A stretch of DNA of 64,000 nucleotides, taken from positions 1 to 64,000 of the forward strand of contig JADKEH010000004.1 in assembly GCA_016718155.1 (NCBI GenBank), read 5' to 3'. Source of the stretch: Candidatus Rhodoferax randersensis. Its GTDB lineage: Bacteria > Pseudomonadota > Gammaproteobacteria > Burkholderiales > Burkholderiaceae_C. Made by a program: the position numbers and the translations under genes. The notes under the pieces were generated by a model. That model was not told the origin of the DNA, did not search any database, and saw only the letters and a program-made list of their open reading frames with translations. This document shows positions 35,726 through 45,302 of the stretch, piece by piece; within the stretch, counting starts at the first letter, position 1; the number at the start of each line of letters is the position of its first letter.

Positions 35726-36442
35726 CTAGTGCGCCACCCGAAACCGCGTTCCCCGGAAACTGAACACCGAGCTCTTGTTTTCGATTTCCTCCAGGCGCAA
35801 CTCCGGCGCGGCCAGGCTGCCCTGCGTCAGCACCTGGTTGTTGACCACCAGCAGCCGCTGCGCCGGGTTGGCCGAATGGACAACCCCGGTGATGCTCAGC
35901 GCCGGAATCTGGCGGCGGATGTCTTCCTGCAGTTCGCCCAGCAGCGCGACGCCGGCCGAAGCTGCTTGCGATGCCGATGCTGGGGACACGGCCGCCATTG
36001 CCACCGGCTCGACAGGGGCTACGGGCGGGGTCGCTGCGATGGGTGGCGGGGCGTGGGCGGCCGGCTTGGGTCTGGTGGCGACTGACTGTGGCGCAGCCAC
36101 GGCCGGCACGGCGGTCGGCTGGCTTGGCGTTGCGACGCTCGGTTGCGCCGACCCGGCTACGGTTGCGCTCGGCAAGCCTGCTGCAACCACGGGCATCGAG
36201 GTCGGCGCCGACCCAGTCTGCACCAGCCGTGCGGAGGCCCGGGCCGGCACGTGCCAGCGCCACAGGCCCACTGCCATGCCACCCAGCACCAGCGCCGTCA
36301 CGGCCGCCCACCGAAGGTGCTTGTAACCAGAGGAGGCCGCGCCGGCAAGCGGGGTCGTCACCTGGCTCGCCAGCAAGCCGGGCACGGCGCCGCGTTGGCG
36401 TTCGGCGTCGGCCCGTTTGAGGGCTTCGAGAATGTAGGACAT
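35726..36442 (-). CDS. gspB: General secretion pathway protein GspB-like
   Basis: 238 residues. The diagnostic N-terminus MSYILEALKRADAERQRGAVPGL is followed by one membrane helix (about 45-63), a Pro/Ala-rich periplasmic linker and a C-terminal GspB domain (ALSITGVVHSANPAQRLLVVNNQVLTQG). GspB works with GspA to place the type II secretion secretin in the outer membrane. It starts 4 bp after the ExeA/GspA-type ATPase, so the two are translated together. No other gsp genes are in the window. Confidence 0.9.
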   Translation of the reverse strand: MSYILEALKRADAERQRGAVPGLLASQVTTPLAGAASSGYKHLRWAAVTALVLGGMAVGLWRWHVPARASARLVQTGSAPTSMPVVAAGLPSATVAGSAQPSVATPSQPTAVPAVAAPQSVATRPKPAAHAPPPIAATPPVAPVEPVAMAAVSPASASQAASAGVALLGELQEDIRRQIPALSITGVVHSANPAQRLLVVNNQVLTQGSLAAPELRLEEIENKSSVFSFRGTRFRVAH

Positions 36443-36446
36443 AGGC

Positions 36447-38147
36447 TCAGGGCACGTTGGTTTGCAGGCGCGGCTGATCGTTGTCGATGGCGCTGTCGAG
36501 CTGCATCCAGGTCATGGGACCAGGCCGCCCGTCGGGGTTCAGGCCTTGGGCGCGTTGAAAGGCCCGCACGCGCTGGCGCAGGGTGGCGTCCAGGCTGGGC
36601 GGGCTACTTTCTGAAACCGGCGTCGGCACGCCGTCGAGCCGGCTGAGTTGCGCCGCCAGGCGCGCAACCACCGGGCCGCTACTGCCGTCCGGCAAGCGCC
36701 CGGTATAACCCGGCGGCGCACGCCAGTAGGTGGCAAAGTCGCCGTGCCACAGCCTGCCCAAGGCGACCAGGCGCACGGTGTGCTGGCTGGCCGCTACTTG
36801 CAATGTGGCGGTCTGCTCGGTCAGACCCGTCAACAGCGCGTACACCGGCGGCTCCTTGCCGGCCTGCAGTGTCAGGATGCCGGGACGGCCCAGCCGGCGC
36901 AGTTGGGGCACGGTGAGCTGGCTGGCGCGGTAGCACTGCACTTGCTGTGCGGCAGCGGCCTGGCAGGGATAGTCATCGCTGGCCGGCAGCTTCCAGGCGG
37001 ACGCCAGCTCGCGCCAAGCGGCGTTGATGTCGCGCGGCATCTGCGCGAGCAGCGGTTCGATCTCCACCAGTGGGACCTGGGCCATCGGCGCAATCGGCGT
37101 CGGTGACGCCGCGGGTATGGTGGACGTCACCGCAGTGTGAGGCGCCGGCACCGCCGCCGCGCGCAACGACGGGTTGGGTTGCTGCGTCGTCCACACCAAG
37201 GCCCCGGCCAAGGCTGCACCCGCCAGCACGCCCAGGCCTCCCAGCGCATAGGCGGACGCCGACACGCGAGCGCTTGGCACGGTCGCAGCATCGGGGCCAA
37301 ATACCTCGGCGGCGGCCTTGTCCACCACCGCGCGGTCCACGCCCTGGCGTCCGGTCGCCCAGGCCCCCAGCAAGGCACGGCCACACAGCAGGTTGATCCG
37401 CCGTGGCACACCGCGCGTGAGGCGGTAGATACGCCGCAGCGACGGCCGGTCGAACGGCAGCGCGCCCGTGTGGCCCGCCACCGCCAGTCGGTACTGGATG
37501 TACTGCGTGGTCTCGGGCTCGCTCAATGCGTCTAGGTGAAAGCGCGCAATCACCCGTTGCGCGAGTTGCTCCAGCTCGGGTCGCGCCAGCATGGTGCGCA
37601 ATTCAGGCTGGCCGATCAGCACGATCTGCAGCAGCTTGCGCTCGTTGGTTTCCAGGTTGGTCAACAGGCGTAATTGCTCCAGCACGTCAGGCGACAGGTT
37701 TTGCGCCTCGTCGATGATCAACACGCTGCTTTGTCCGGCTGCGTGGCTCTGCAACAAAAAGGTGTTGAGTGCGTCGATGTAGTCCTTGACCGTGGGCGGG
37801 TTCGACGCGGCATGCGCCACGGCGATGTGAAACTCCTCGCAGATCGACTGCAACAGCTCCGTGACGGTGAGCTTGGGGTTGAAGATGTAGGCCACATGGC
37901 AGCCGACGGGAATCTGCTCCAAAAAACAGCGACAGATGGTGGTCTTGCCGGTACCGATGTCGCCCGTCAGCAGCACAAAACCGCCACCGGTGCCGCTCGC
38001 CGCACCACCGCTTGCACCAGCCGCCCCCGCGACGCCAAACAACAAATGCGCCAACGCCTCGCGGTGGCGCTCGCTCATGAACAGGTAGCGCGGATCGGGT
38101 GCGATGGAGAACGGATCCTGCGTCAGACCGAAGTGCTGCGAATACAT
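36447..38147 (-). CDS. ExeA/GspA-type AAA ATPase with peptidoglycan-binding domain
   Basis: 566 residues from the ATG at 38147. The N-terminus MYSQHFGLTQDPFSIAPDPRYLFMS is typical of ExeA. The AAA domain has Walker A in LLTGDIGTGKTT and Walker B in VLIIDEAQNLSP, then a membrane helix (about 305-323) and a periplasmic part ending in a PG-binding_1 domain (about 505-557, LRQRVRAFQRAQGLNPDGRPGPMTW with VFS-type helix). A Gly/Ala-rich insertion interrupts the region before Walker A. With GspB it couples ATP hydrolysis to secretin assembly through the cell wall. Confidence 0.9.
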   Translation of the reverse strand: MYSQHFGLTQDPFSIAPDPRYLFMSERHREALAHLLFGVAGAAGASGGAASGTGGGFVLLTGDIGTGKTTICRCFLEQIPVGCHVAYIFNPKLTVTELLQSICEEFHIAVAHAASNPPTVKDYIDALNTFLLQSHAAGQSSVLIIDEAQNLSPDVLEQLRLLTNLETNERKLLQIVLIGQPELRTMLARPELEQLAQRVIARFHLDALSEPETTQYIQYRLAVAGHTGALPFDRPSLRRIYRLTRGVPRRINLLCGRALLGAWATGRQGVDRAVVDKAAAEVFGPDAATVPSARVSASAYALGGLGVLAGAALAGALVWTTQQPNPSLRAAAVPAPHTAVTSTIPAASPTPIAPMAQVPLVEIEPLLAQMPRDINAAWRELASAWKLPASDDYPCQAAAAQQVQCYRASQLTVPQLRRLGRPGILTLQAGKEPPVYALLTGLTEQTATLQVAASQHTVRLVALGRLWHGDFATYWRAPPGYTGRLPDGSSGPVVARLAAQLSRLDGVPTPVSESSPPSLDATLRQRVRAFQRAQGLNPDGRPGPMTWMQLDSAIDNDQPRLQTNVP

Positions 38148-38219
38148 AGCCTGCAAGCATAGCGGGGTGGCCAAGCCACGCCATCACCCAGGATGACCAT
38201 TTCAAGGCAAACTGGCAGG

Positions 38220-39401
38220 ATGAATCAAGCCAAGCTACCTTTGTCGGGCATCCGCGTCATCGAATTCAGCCACATGGTGATGGGGCCCACCTGTGGCATG
38301 GTGCTGGCGGACCTGGGGGCCGAGGTCATCAAGATCGAGCCCATTGCGGGCGACAGCACGCGCCATCTGCTGGGCGCGGGCGCGGGCTTCTTTGCCATGT
38401 TCAACCGCAACAAGCAGAGCATTGCGCTGAACCTGCAGTCGGCACAGGGGCTGGAGGTGGCGCACAAGCTGATTGCCACGGCCGATGTGGTGAGCGAGAA
38501 CTTCAAGCCCGGCGCGATGCAAAGACTCGGGCTGGATTACGCCAGCCTGTCCCGTTTGAACGAGCGACTGGTGTATGCCAGCCACAAGGGCTTTTTGCCC
38601 GGCCCGTATGAACATCGCACTGCCCTGGACGAGGTGGTGCAGATGATGGGTGGCCTGGCCTACATGACCGGGCGGCCGGGCGACCCGCTGCGCGCCGGCT
38701 CCAGCGTGAACGACATCATGGGCGGCATGTTTGGCGCGATCGGCGTGATGGCGGCGCTGACGCAGCGCGCGCAGACCGGCAAGGGGCAAGAAGTGCAGGC
38801 CGCGCTGTTCGAGAACAACGTGTTTTTGGTGGCGCAGCACATGATGCAGTACGCCGTCACCGGCCAGCCGGCGGCGCCCATGCCCACGCGCATTTCGCCC
38901 TGGGGCATTTACGACGTGTTCAGCGTCAAGGATGACGAACAGATCTTCCTGGCGGTGGTGAGTGACACGCAGTGGACGATCTTCTGCAAGGCCTTTGGTT
39001 TTGATGACTTCACGGCCGACGAGCGGCTGCGCGGCAACAACGACCGGGTGCGCGCGCGCGCCTGGATGATGCCCCTGCTGCGCGAGCGCCTGAAGGCGTT
39101 CAGCGCCGCCGAACTGTCGGCGCGTTTCGAATCGCTCGGCCTGCCGTTTGCGCCGATCACGCAGCCGCAGGAATTGTTTGACGACCCCCACCTGAACCAG
39201 ACCGGTGGCCTGGCCGCCATGACGTTACCCGATGGCCGCGCGACCAAGGTGGCGCTGCTACCGCTGGCGATGAACGGGCAGCGGCTGGGGCTTCGGCGGG
39301 ACCCGCCGAAACTGGGCGAACACAGCGACGAGCTGTTGTTGGCTGTGGGGTACAGCGTGGACGAGATTGCGGGGTTGCGGGCATCAGGAGTGGTGGCGTA
39401 G
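38220..39401 (+). CDS. CaiB/BaiF family CoA-transferase
   Basis: 393 residues of the family III CoA-transferases. The start GIRVIEFSHMVMGPTCGMVLADLGAEVIKIE and the catalytic-Asp region (SSVNDIMGGMFGAIGVMAALTQRAQTG) are intact. It probably moves CoA between two organic acids (formyl-, succinyl- or mesaconyl-type), but the substrate pair is not predictable. The ATG at 38220 is chosen over 38193 because homologues start at this point. It is divergent from the ExeA-type gene. Confidence 0.9.
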   Translation: MNQAKLPLSGIRVIEFSHMVMGPTCGMVLADLGAEVIKIEPIAGDSTRHLLGAGAGFFAMFNRNKQSIALNLQSAQGLEVAHKLIATADVVSENFKPGAMQRLGLDYASLSRLNERLVYASHKGFLPGPYEHRTALDEVVQMMGGLAYMTGRPGDPLRAGSSVNDIMGGMFGAIGVMAALTQRAQTGKGQEVQAALFENNVFLVAQHMMQYAVTGQPAAPMPTRISPWGIYDVFSVKDDEQIFLAVVSDTQWTIFCKAFGFDDFTADERLRGNNDRVRARAWMMPLLRERLKAFSAAELSARFESLGLPFAPITQPQELFDDPHLNQTGGLAAMTLPDGRATKVALLPLAMNGQRLGLRRDPPKLGEHSDELLLAVGYSVDEIAGLRASGVVA

Positions 39402-39436
39402 ATCGGGATTGATGGGTCGTCATTGGGTTGTCGCTC

Positions 39437-39604
39437 CCGTCATTGCGAGCCTCCCGAATCCGGGCCGATACCGCACACGGACCTTGAACCTGATGGCGTC
39501 ACTGCGAGCGCAGCGCGGCAGTCCATGGATTCAGGGGTCCTGGATTGCTTCACTTCGTTCGCAATGACGACCGGTTCATGGAAAGCGTAGCTCGCAATGA
39601 CGGA
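39437..39604. repeat. REP-like element cluster, degenerate third copy
   Basis: The 233-bp gap between the CoA-transferase and pulA holds a half copy (CCGTCATTGCGAGCCTCC, 39437 onwards), an imperfect pair of arms (39498-39525 GTCACTGCGAGCGCAGCGCG... and 39541-39568 ...TTCGCAATGAC) and a further half (CTCGCAATGACGGA, about 39591-39604). All relate to the 14741 repeat. Nothing else is seen in the gap. Confidence 0.7.
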
Positions 39605-39634
39605 ATGCGGTGCAGTGATCGATCGTGCGTCACA

Positions 39635-42416
39635 TCACCGAACCACAAAAACCAGCGCGGTCCTGGCCGGCACGGTGAAGCGCGCCTTAACCGGCTCGTA
39701 ACGCGCCTGTTTGGCGGCGCGCTGGTCAGCCGCATGGGGGGCGCTGTGCACAGGGTGCAACACGTAGCGCTTGCCTTGCTCGGATGCGATCAACAGTTGG
39801 TGCGGCAGCTTGTCCACGTTGACCAAGTAAAGCAATTCGGTGAACTGGGCACCTGCATACCCCCGGCCATCCAGGTGAGCGGCCAGCAGGACCGGGTTTT
39901 GGGTCGGGCCGGTGTTGTGGAAGGTCAGGCGCTGCGCGATGTCTTGCGCGCTGCGCAGCCGAAACAGGGTGCTGCTGGCGCGGATCTTCAGCAAGTCCCT
40001 GAACTGGTCCCGCGTCCAGGCGATCTCGCGCGGGGTCGGCTTGACCAAGGGGTTGGCCAGGATCGGCCGCATCAGCGCCCAGTCTTTGCCATTGTCCTGC
40101 TCGGGCGGCAAGCCGGTGGCGAAGTAGTTGTCGGTGTAGGTCCAGTCGAGCCGGTTGAACCAGTCGCCCGAGTCAAAACTGTTGCGGTCCAGCGACTTGG
40201 AGCGCAGCGTGTCGATGCCGGCATGAAAGTAGGCCACGCCCTGGCTGAACATATTGATGGCGGCGCCCAGCATTTGCACGCGTGCCCGGTCCTCCCGGCT
40301 GGTGGCAGCTGGCAGCTTGTAGGCGTTGATGTCGAACAGGGTCTGGTTGTCGTGGTTCTCCACGTAGTTGACCACCTCGGCGGGCTCGCGCACGTAGCCG
40401 GCGCTCTGGCCGTTGTAGTCCAGCTCGTGCAGGCGCTTGTTGCTGCCGTCGTGCGTGGTCAACACATAGTCACGGATAGCGCCGGCCAACCCCACGCGCA
40501 CCATGTCGACGGCGCGCAGCAAGTCGGCCGCTGGTCGCTTGCGGTCAGCCTGCGCGTTGGGGTCGTAGACCAGACCGTTGATATAGCCCTGTGCCGTGAT
40601 CAGTGCCGCACCGTGGTCGCTCGGGCCGCCGCCGCGCACGGCATCACGCGCGCGGTCGCTGAAGGTGCCGATGCCCGTGCCGCCCAGCGACAACTGCGAG
40701 GCCTGCTCGAAGCGCGCGCCATCGGCCACCTCGCCAAAGTTCCAGCCCTCGCCGATAAGGTGGATCTCGCGTCCCGCAGCGCGGTTCAGGCGCTCCTTCA
40801 GTTCAACCATCGCGGCTTTGGGCTGATGACCCATCAGGTCAAAACGGAACGAGTCAATGGCGTAGTGCCTGGCCCACAGCAGCACCGAGTCGCTCATCAG
40901 CTTGGCCATCATCAGGTGCTCGGTGGCGGTGTTGTCGCAGCAGGTGGACTGCTCCACCTCGCCCTGGGCATTGAGCCGGTGGTAGTAGCCGGGCACGATT
41001 CGGTCCAGCACCGACTTTTCTTTCTGTCCGGCCGCCGCCGTGTGGTTGTAGACCACGTCCATGCCCACCCGCAAGCCCGTGCGGTGCAGCGCCATCACCA
41101 TCCGGCGAAACTCACGAATACGCGTGGCACCGTCCGCCGCGTCGGTGGCATAGCTGCCTTCGGGCGCACTGTAGTGGTAGGGGTCGTAGCCCCAGTTGAA
41201 GCAGTCGCGCGCGGCGTCAAGCATGGTCTTGGCTTGCTGCGTCGGCGCATCCGGGCCACCCTCAACCGACGGCGACACACAGCCGGCCTCGGGAATCGAG
41301 GCCAGGTCGAACACCGGCAACAGGTGCACATCCGTCATGCCGGCCTTGGCCAAGGCCTGCAGGTGGCGCATGCCCCTGGAGCGCGCGTCAGCAAAGGCCA
41401 GGTACTTGCCCCGATGCTCGGGGCGCACGCTGGTGTCGTTGATGGAGAAATCGCGCACGTGCAACTCGTAGATCACCATGTCGGTCTGCGCTGCCAGTGG
41501 CTTGGGTCGCGCGGCTCGATCCCAACCCGCAGGTTTGAGGGCGCGGTCGTCGAGATCGGCCACCAGGCTGCGTGTTGAATCGGTGGTGAGGCTGACCGAA
41601 TAGGGGTCGGTGACGCGGTTGCGCACCAGGCCCACGCCGGGCACGAACACGTCCACCAGGTAGCTGTAGTACTGGCCGGCTCGGCGCGCGGCCTCGTCCA
41701 ATGACCAAACTCCAGTTTGCTGATCGCGGCGCATCGGTGTCATGGCCAGCGCGGGGCTGTTGCCGCTGGCGTAGCGGCAGACCGCAACCGCCTGCGCCGT
41801 GGGCGCCCACAGCTTGAAGTGCGTCTGGCTCGCCGTCGCCGCCACGCCCAGCTCACTGCTCAATGCCCGCTCACCAAACAGGGCGTCCAGCGCGCCGGCG
41901 GCCTGCACCCGAGTGGCCTGCAGCACCCGGCCCTGCTCGTCCTCCTGCACCAGCACCATTTGACCCGTGTGCAGCGCAGTCATGCGGGCGCGGTCTGCCG
42001 AGGCCAGCGCCAGGCGCACACCGGGGCCAAGGTGTTTGAAACGTGCGCTTGACAGCCTGCGCCACATCAACGGAGGCCACGGCCAGCGGCAACGCACCCT
42101 GCGCGCCGTGGACCGGCGCGCCCGCGTCCACCACGATCTGCCCGGTCGGCGAGTGGTACAGCTTGAATCCGCTCACCGCCTGCACACCTGGCCACTGCAG
42201 CACATCGCCGGTGAGCCAATAGGCAGTGGCCGGCATGGCACGCTGGGATGGCGTGGCCTGCAGAACGGTGGCAAAGTCTGCGGTATCGCACGCCGCTTTG
42301 GCCATGGGTGCTACGGTGGCCAACCCACTTAATGGCGCAGCAAGTAGTAGCGCCACGCCAGCGCCAGCCGCGCGCACCCACCAAGCGGCGCCGACCCCGA
42401 ACAGACGACATTTCAT
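39635..42416 (-). pseudogene. pulA: Exported pullulanase-type alpha-1,6-glucosidase, one frameshift
   Basis: GH13 debranching enzyme that cuts alpha-1,6 links of pullulan or branched glucans. The ATG at 42416 gives a signal peptide (MKCRLFGVGAAWWVRAAGAG...). N-terminal beta domains, including one before VLQATRVQAAGALDALFGE, precede a CBM48-like module (SQTHFKLWAPTAQAVAVCRY) and the catalytic barrel with YELHVRDFSI, DVVYNHTAAAG, the nucleophile Asp in SFRFDLMGHQP, the acid/base Glu in LIGEGWNFGEV and VENHDNQTLFD. The first frame breaks at VAQAVKRTF; removing one T (AAA at 42039-42041 on the plus strand) joins it to KHLGPGVRLALAS and gives 926 residues, normal for PulA. It is divergent from another exported amylase-family gene. 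Confidence 0.88.
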
Positions 42417-42449
42417 GGTGATAATTTCTTCCAAATCAATACTTGAATA

Positions 42450-42466
42450 ACGTAGTACTGCTACAT
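42450..42466. promoter_or_regulatory. Candidate operator between pulA and the divergent amylase gene
   Basis: ACGTAGTACTGCTACAT is an imperfect 17-bp palindrome (6 of 8 pairs, central C), the size of a LacI-family operator, placed in the 134-bp divergent promoter region. A maltose-type regulator would fit the genes on both sides, but no regulator gene is adjacent. Confidence 0.35.
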
Positions 42467-42550
42467 TCACTCACACGTAAGCTGCACATCATAGCTAGAA
42501 TGCCTTTGATTCGGCTGTCTTCGCAAGAACGTAAATGGTATTTTGACTAC

Positions 42551-44431
42551 ATGAATCTCATGACATGGTTCCATCGCCTGCTCGCCACGCTGCTGCTCGC
42601 CAGTGGCCTTGCCGCCCACAGCCAGGCTTCGAGTCCGGCCGCGCCCAGCCTCGATCGGGTGGAGCCCCCCACATGGTGGGTCGGCATGCAGCACCGCGGG
42701 CTGCAACTCATGGTGCACGGGCAGCATATTGCCCAACTGCGCCCGGAACTTAGCCACCCCGGCGTGACGCTGCGGGATGTGACCCGGGTCGAGAGCGACA
42801 ACTACCTGTTTCTCAACCTGGACATCGCGCCCGACGCCGCTGCCGGCGAGTTCGAAATCCGGTTTGGGGATGGGCAGGGCGTGCTGCTGCGCCACCGCTA
42901 CACGCTGCACGCGCGCGACGGGCAGTCAGCCCAACGCCAAGGCTTCGGCCCCAAGGACGTGATCTACCTGCTGGTGCCCGACCGCTTTGCCAACGGCAAC
43001 CCGAACAACGACCGAGTACCGACGCTCAGCGAGGGCGTCAACCGCGCCGACCCAGGCGCGCGCCACGGCGGCGACCTGCAGGGCATTGCCCAGCACCTGG
43101 ACTACATCGCCGGCATGGGTTTCACCCAGATCTGGCCGACGCCGCTGACCGAAAACAACCAGCCCCAGTACTCCTACCACGGCTACGCCAGCACCGACCT
43201 CTACCAAGTCGATGCCCGCTTTGGCAGCAATCAGGAATACCGCCAGTTGGTCGCCACGGCCCGGTCCAAAGGTATTGGCTTCATCGCCGACATTGTCGTC
43301 AACCACATCGGTAGCAGCCACTGGTGGATGAACGATCTGCCGGCACGCGACTGGCTCAACCAGTGGCACCGGTTCACCGAAACCAACCACAAACGCATCA
43401 GCCTGCTTGACCCGCACGCCGCAGCCAGTGACCGCAAGGCCTTCACCGACGGCTGGTTTGTCAACACCATGCCCGACCTGAATCAGCGCAACCCTTTATT
43501 GGCCGAATACCTGATCCAAAACAGCATCTGGTGGGTGGAGTACGCGGGCCTGTCCGGCATCCGCGAGGACACCTTCTCGTACTCGGACAAGCGGTTTCTG
43601 GCCGACTGGGCGGGGCGCTTGCTGCAGGAGTATCCCCATCTCACGATGGTCGGCGAGGAGTGGACCAACAGCCCGGCGCTGATCGCCTACTGGCAACGTG
43701 GCAAGCGCAACGATGATGGCTTTGTGCCGAGTATGCCCAGCATGATGGACTTCCCCCTGTACGAGGCGCTGCATCACGCACTGACGACACCGGAGGACCA
43801 CGCCTCGGGCCTGGGCAGACTGCACGAAGTGGTGGCGCATGATTTTCTCTACCCAGACCCGGCCCGGCTGGTGGTCTTCGAGGGCAACCACGACACCAGC
43901 CGATTGTTTTCCGCGCTGAATGCAGACGTGGCACTGACCCGCATGGCCATGGTCTACCTGGCCACCATGCGGGGTATTCCGCAGTTCTTCTACGGCACCG
44001 AAGTGCTGATGACCAGTCCCAAGCAGCGTGACGATGGTTTGGTGCGCGCGGACTTTCCTGGCGGCTGGCCGGGCGACCCGGTCAACGCGGTGACGGGTCA
44101 GGGCCTCACGATCGCGCAACGCGACACACAACAGTACTTGCGCCAATTGCTGAACTGGCGCAAAGGCGCCTCAGCTGTGACCGACGGCAAGCTGATGCAT
44201 TACGCGCCGCAGCACGGCACCTATGTTTACTTTCGTTACAACGGCACACAAAAAGTGATGGTGGTGCTGAACAAGAACACCAGCGCCACCACACTCGACA
44301 CCACGCGCTTTGCCGAGATGCTCGGCCCCAAGGCCTGGGGGCGCGATGTGCTCAATCAGACGCGCCACGAGCTTGGCCAATCGCTGCTGGTGCCGGCCCG
44401 CAGCGCCCTGGTGCTGGAGGTCACTCCATGA
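42551..44431 (+). CDS. Exported neopullulanase/cyclomaltodextrinase-type alpha-amylase (GH13)
   Basis: 626 residues from the ATG at 42551, which begins a signal peptide (MNLMTWFHRLLATLLLASGL, then SQA). An N-terminal cyclomaltodextrinase_N-like beta domain (PPTWWVGMQHRGLQLMVHGQ) precedes the barrel. Catalytic motifs are DIVVNHIG, GIREDTFSYSDK (nucleophile Asp), MVGEEW (acid/base Glu) and FEGNHDTSRLF; all are intact. A C-terminal beta domain follows. It would break maltodextrins, cyclodextrins or pullulan outside the cytosol, complementing the divergent pullulanase. No strong ribosome-binding site is seen. Confidence 0.9.
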   Translation: MNLMTWFHRLLATLLLASGLAAHSQASSPAAPSLDRVEPPTWWVGMQHRGLQLMVHGQHIAQLRPELSHPGVTLRDVTRVESDNYLFLNLDIAPDAAAGEFEIRFGDGQGVLLRHRYTLHARDGQSAQRQGFGPKDVIYLLVPDRFANGNPNNDRVPTLSEGVNRADPGARHGGDLQGIAQHLDYIAGMGFTQIWPTPLTENNQPQYSYHGYASTDLYQVDARFGSNQEYRQLVATARSKGIGFIADIVVNHIGSSHWWMNDLPARDWLNQWHRFTETNHKRISLLDPHAAASDRKAFTDGWFVNTMPDLNQRNPLLAEYLIQNSIWWVEYAGLSGIREDTFSYSDKRFLADWAGRLLQEYPHLTMVGEEWTNSPALIAYWQRGKRNDDGFVPSMPSMMDFPLYEALHHALTTPEDHASGLGRLHEVVAHDFLYPDPARLVVFEGNHDTSRLFSALNADVALTRMAMVYLATMRGIPQFFYGTEVLMTSPKQRDDGLVRADFPGGWPGDPVNAVTGQGLTIAQRDTQQYLRQLLNWRKGASAVTDGKLMHYAPQHGTYVYFRYNGTQKVMVVLNKNTSATTLDTTRFAEMLGPKAWGRDVLNQTRHELGQSLLVPARSALVLEVTP

Positions 44432-44446
44432 GCGGCAAACAAGGCA

Positions 44447-44722
44447 TCAGGCGGCAAGCGGATGGTGCTGGTCGCGCCAGACGCTAAGCATCTCGCCATA
44501 CTCACCCAGCACGCGCGCAATCTCTGCACTGTCGGAAATGTGCAGCGCCGCGCGCAGCCGCGCCAGCTTGGAGCGCTCGCTGCGCAGACTGGCCAGCAGG
44601 TCGATGTCCGGCGTCGGCGCATGGTATTCGTCCGCAATCATGCCGTTGTGAATGTCAATCCAGTAGGCGAGGCAGTCTTTGGCCGCCTCAAAGGCGGAAC
44701 GGTCGTCGGGGGTGGCTTGCAT
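44447..44722 (-). CDS. Small hypothetical protein
   Basis: 91 residues from the ATG at 44722 with AGAGG upstream. It has no recognised domain; it is helical, acidic/basic mixed (RSAFEAAKDCLAYWIDIHNG ... ASLRSERSKLARLRAALHIS) and reads like a cytosolic helical bundle protein. It lies tail to tail with the GH13 gene (15-bp gap). Confidence 0.6.
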   Translation of the reverse strand: MQATPDDRSAFEAAKDCLAYWIDIHNGMIADEYHAPTPDIDLLASLRSERSKLARLRAALHISDSAEIARVLGEYGEMLSVWRDQHHPLAA

Positions 44723-44922
44723 GGTCAGATAACCTCTTGAACTCACAGGGGCCAACACCCCCATTGCTGTTGTCATACTACCTGAAGCTTGCGCGCCAGT
44801 GCATGACAACGGTTACCAAAAGTAGCGAATACCTTCGCCTCCCCGTGCGCGATTGAGCCATGGCCTGTCGTCCCAAACGGCCGGAGCCGCGTTAGGCAGA
44901 GACCTCTAACTGGAGAAACCCC

Positions 44923-45294
44923 ATGAAACGACTCCTTGCCCTCGCGCTGGCCGCCGCTGCCGCCTTGCCGCTTTGTGCCCAGACCAATGTGGGCGTCAGC
45001 GTGCGCATCAACCAACCCGGCGTGTACGGCCGGGTTGACTTCGGCAACGTGCCCCCGCCCCCAGTGGTCTTTGCCGAACCCATTCTGGTCGCGCCCCCGC
45101 AGGTGGTCGTGCAGCAAGCCCCGATGTACCTTTACGTACCGCCTGGCCATCAAAAGCACTGGGCCAAGCATTGCCACCGCTACCACGCTTGCGGGCATCC
45201 GGTCTACTTCGTGCAGGAAACCTGGCTGCGAGACCGGTATGAGTCGCATCACCACGGCCGCAGGTGGCACCACCGCGGGCATGGCCGACCATAG
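44923..45294 (+). CDS. Secreted His-rich hypothetical protein
   Basis: 123 residues with a clear signal peptide (MKRLLALALAAAAALPLCAQ) and GGAG before the ATG. The mature part opens NVGVSVRINQPGVYGRVDFG, holds a Pro/Val-rich segment and a motif YVPPGHQKHWAKHCHRYHACGHPVYFV with two Cys, and ends in a His/Arg-rich tail that could bind metal. I recognise the pattern from other betaproteobacterial exported proteins of unknown function. Confidence 0.75.
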   Translation: MKRLLALALAAAAALPLCAQTNVGVSVRINQPGVYGRVDFGNVPPPPVVFAEPILVAPPQVVVQQAPMYLYVPPGHQKHWAKHCHRYHACGHPVYFVQETWLRDRYESHHHGRRWHHRGHGRP

Positions 45295-45302
45295 GGCCAC
45301 GG

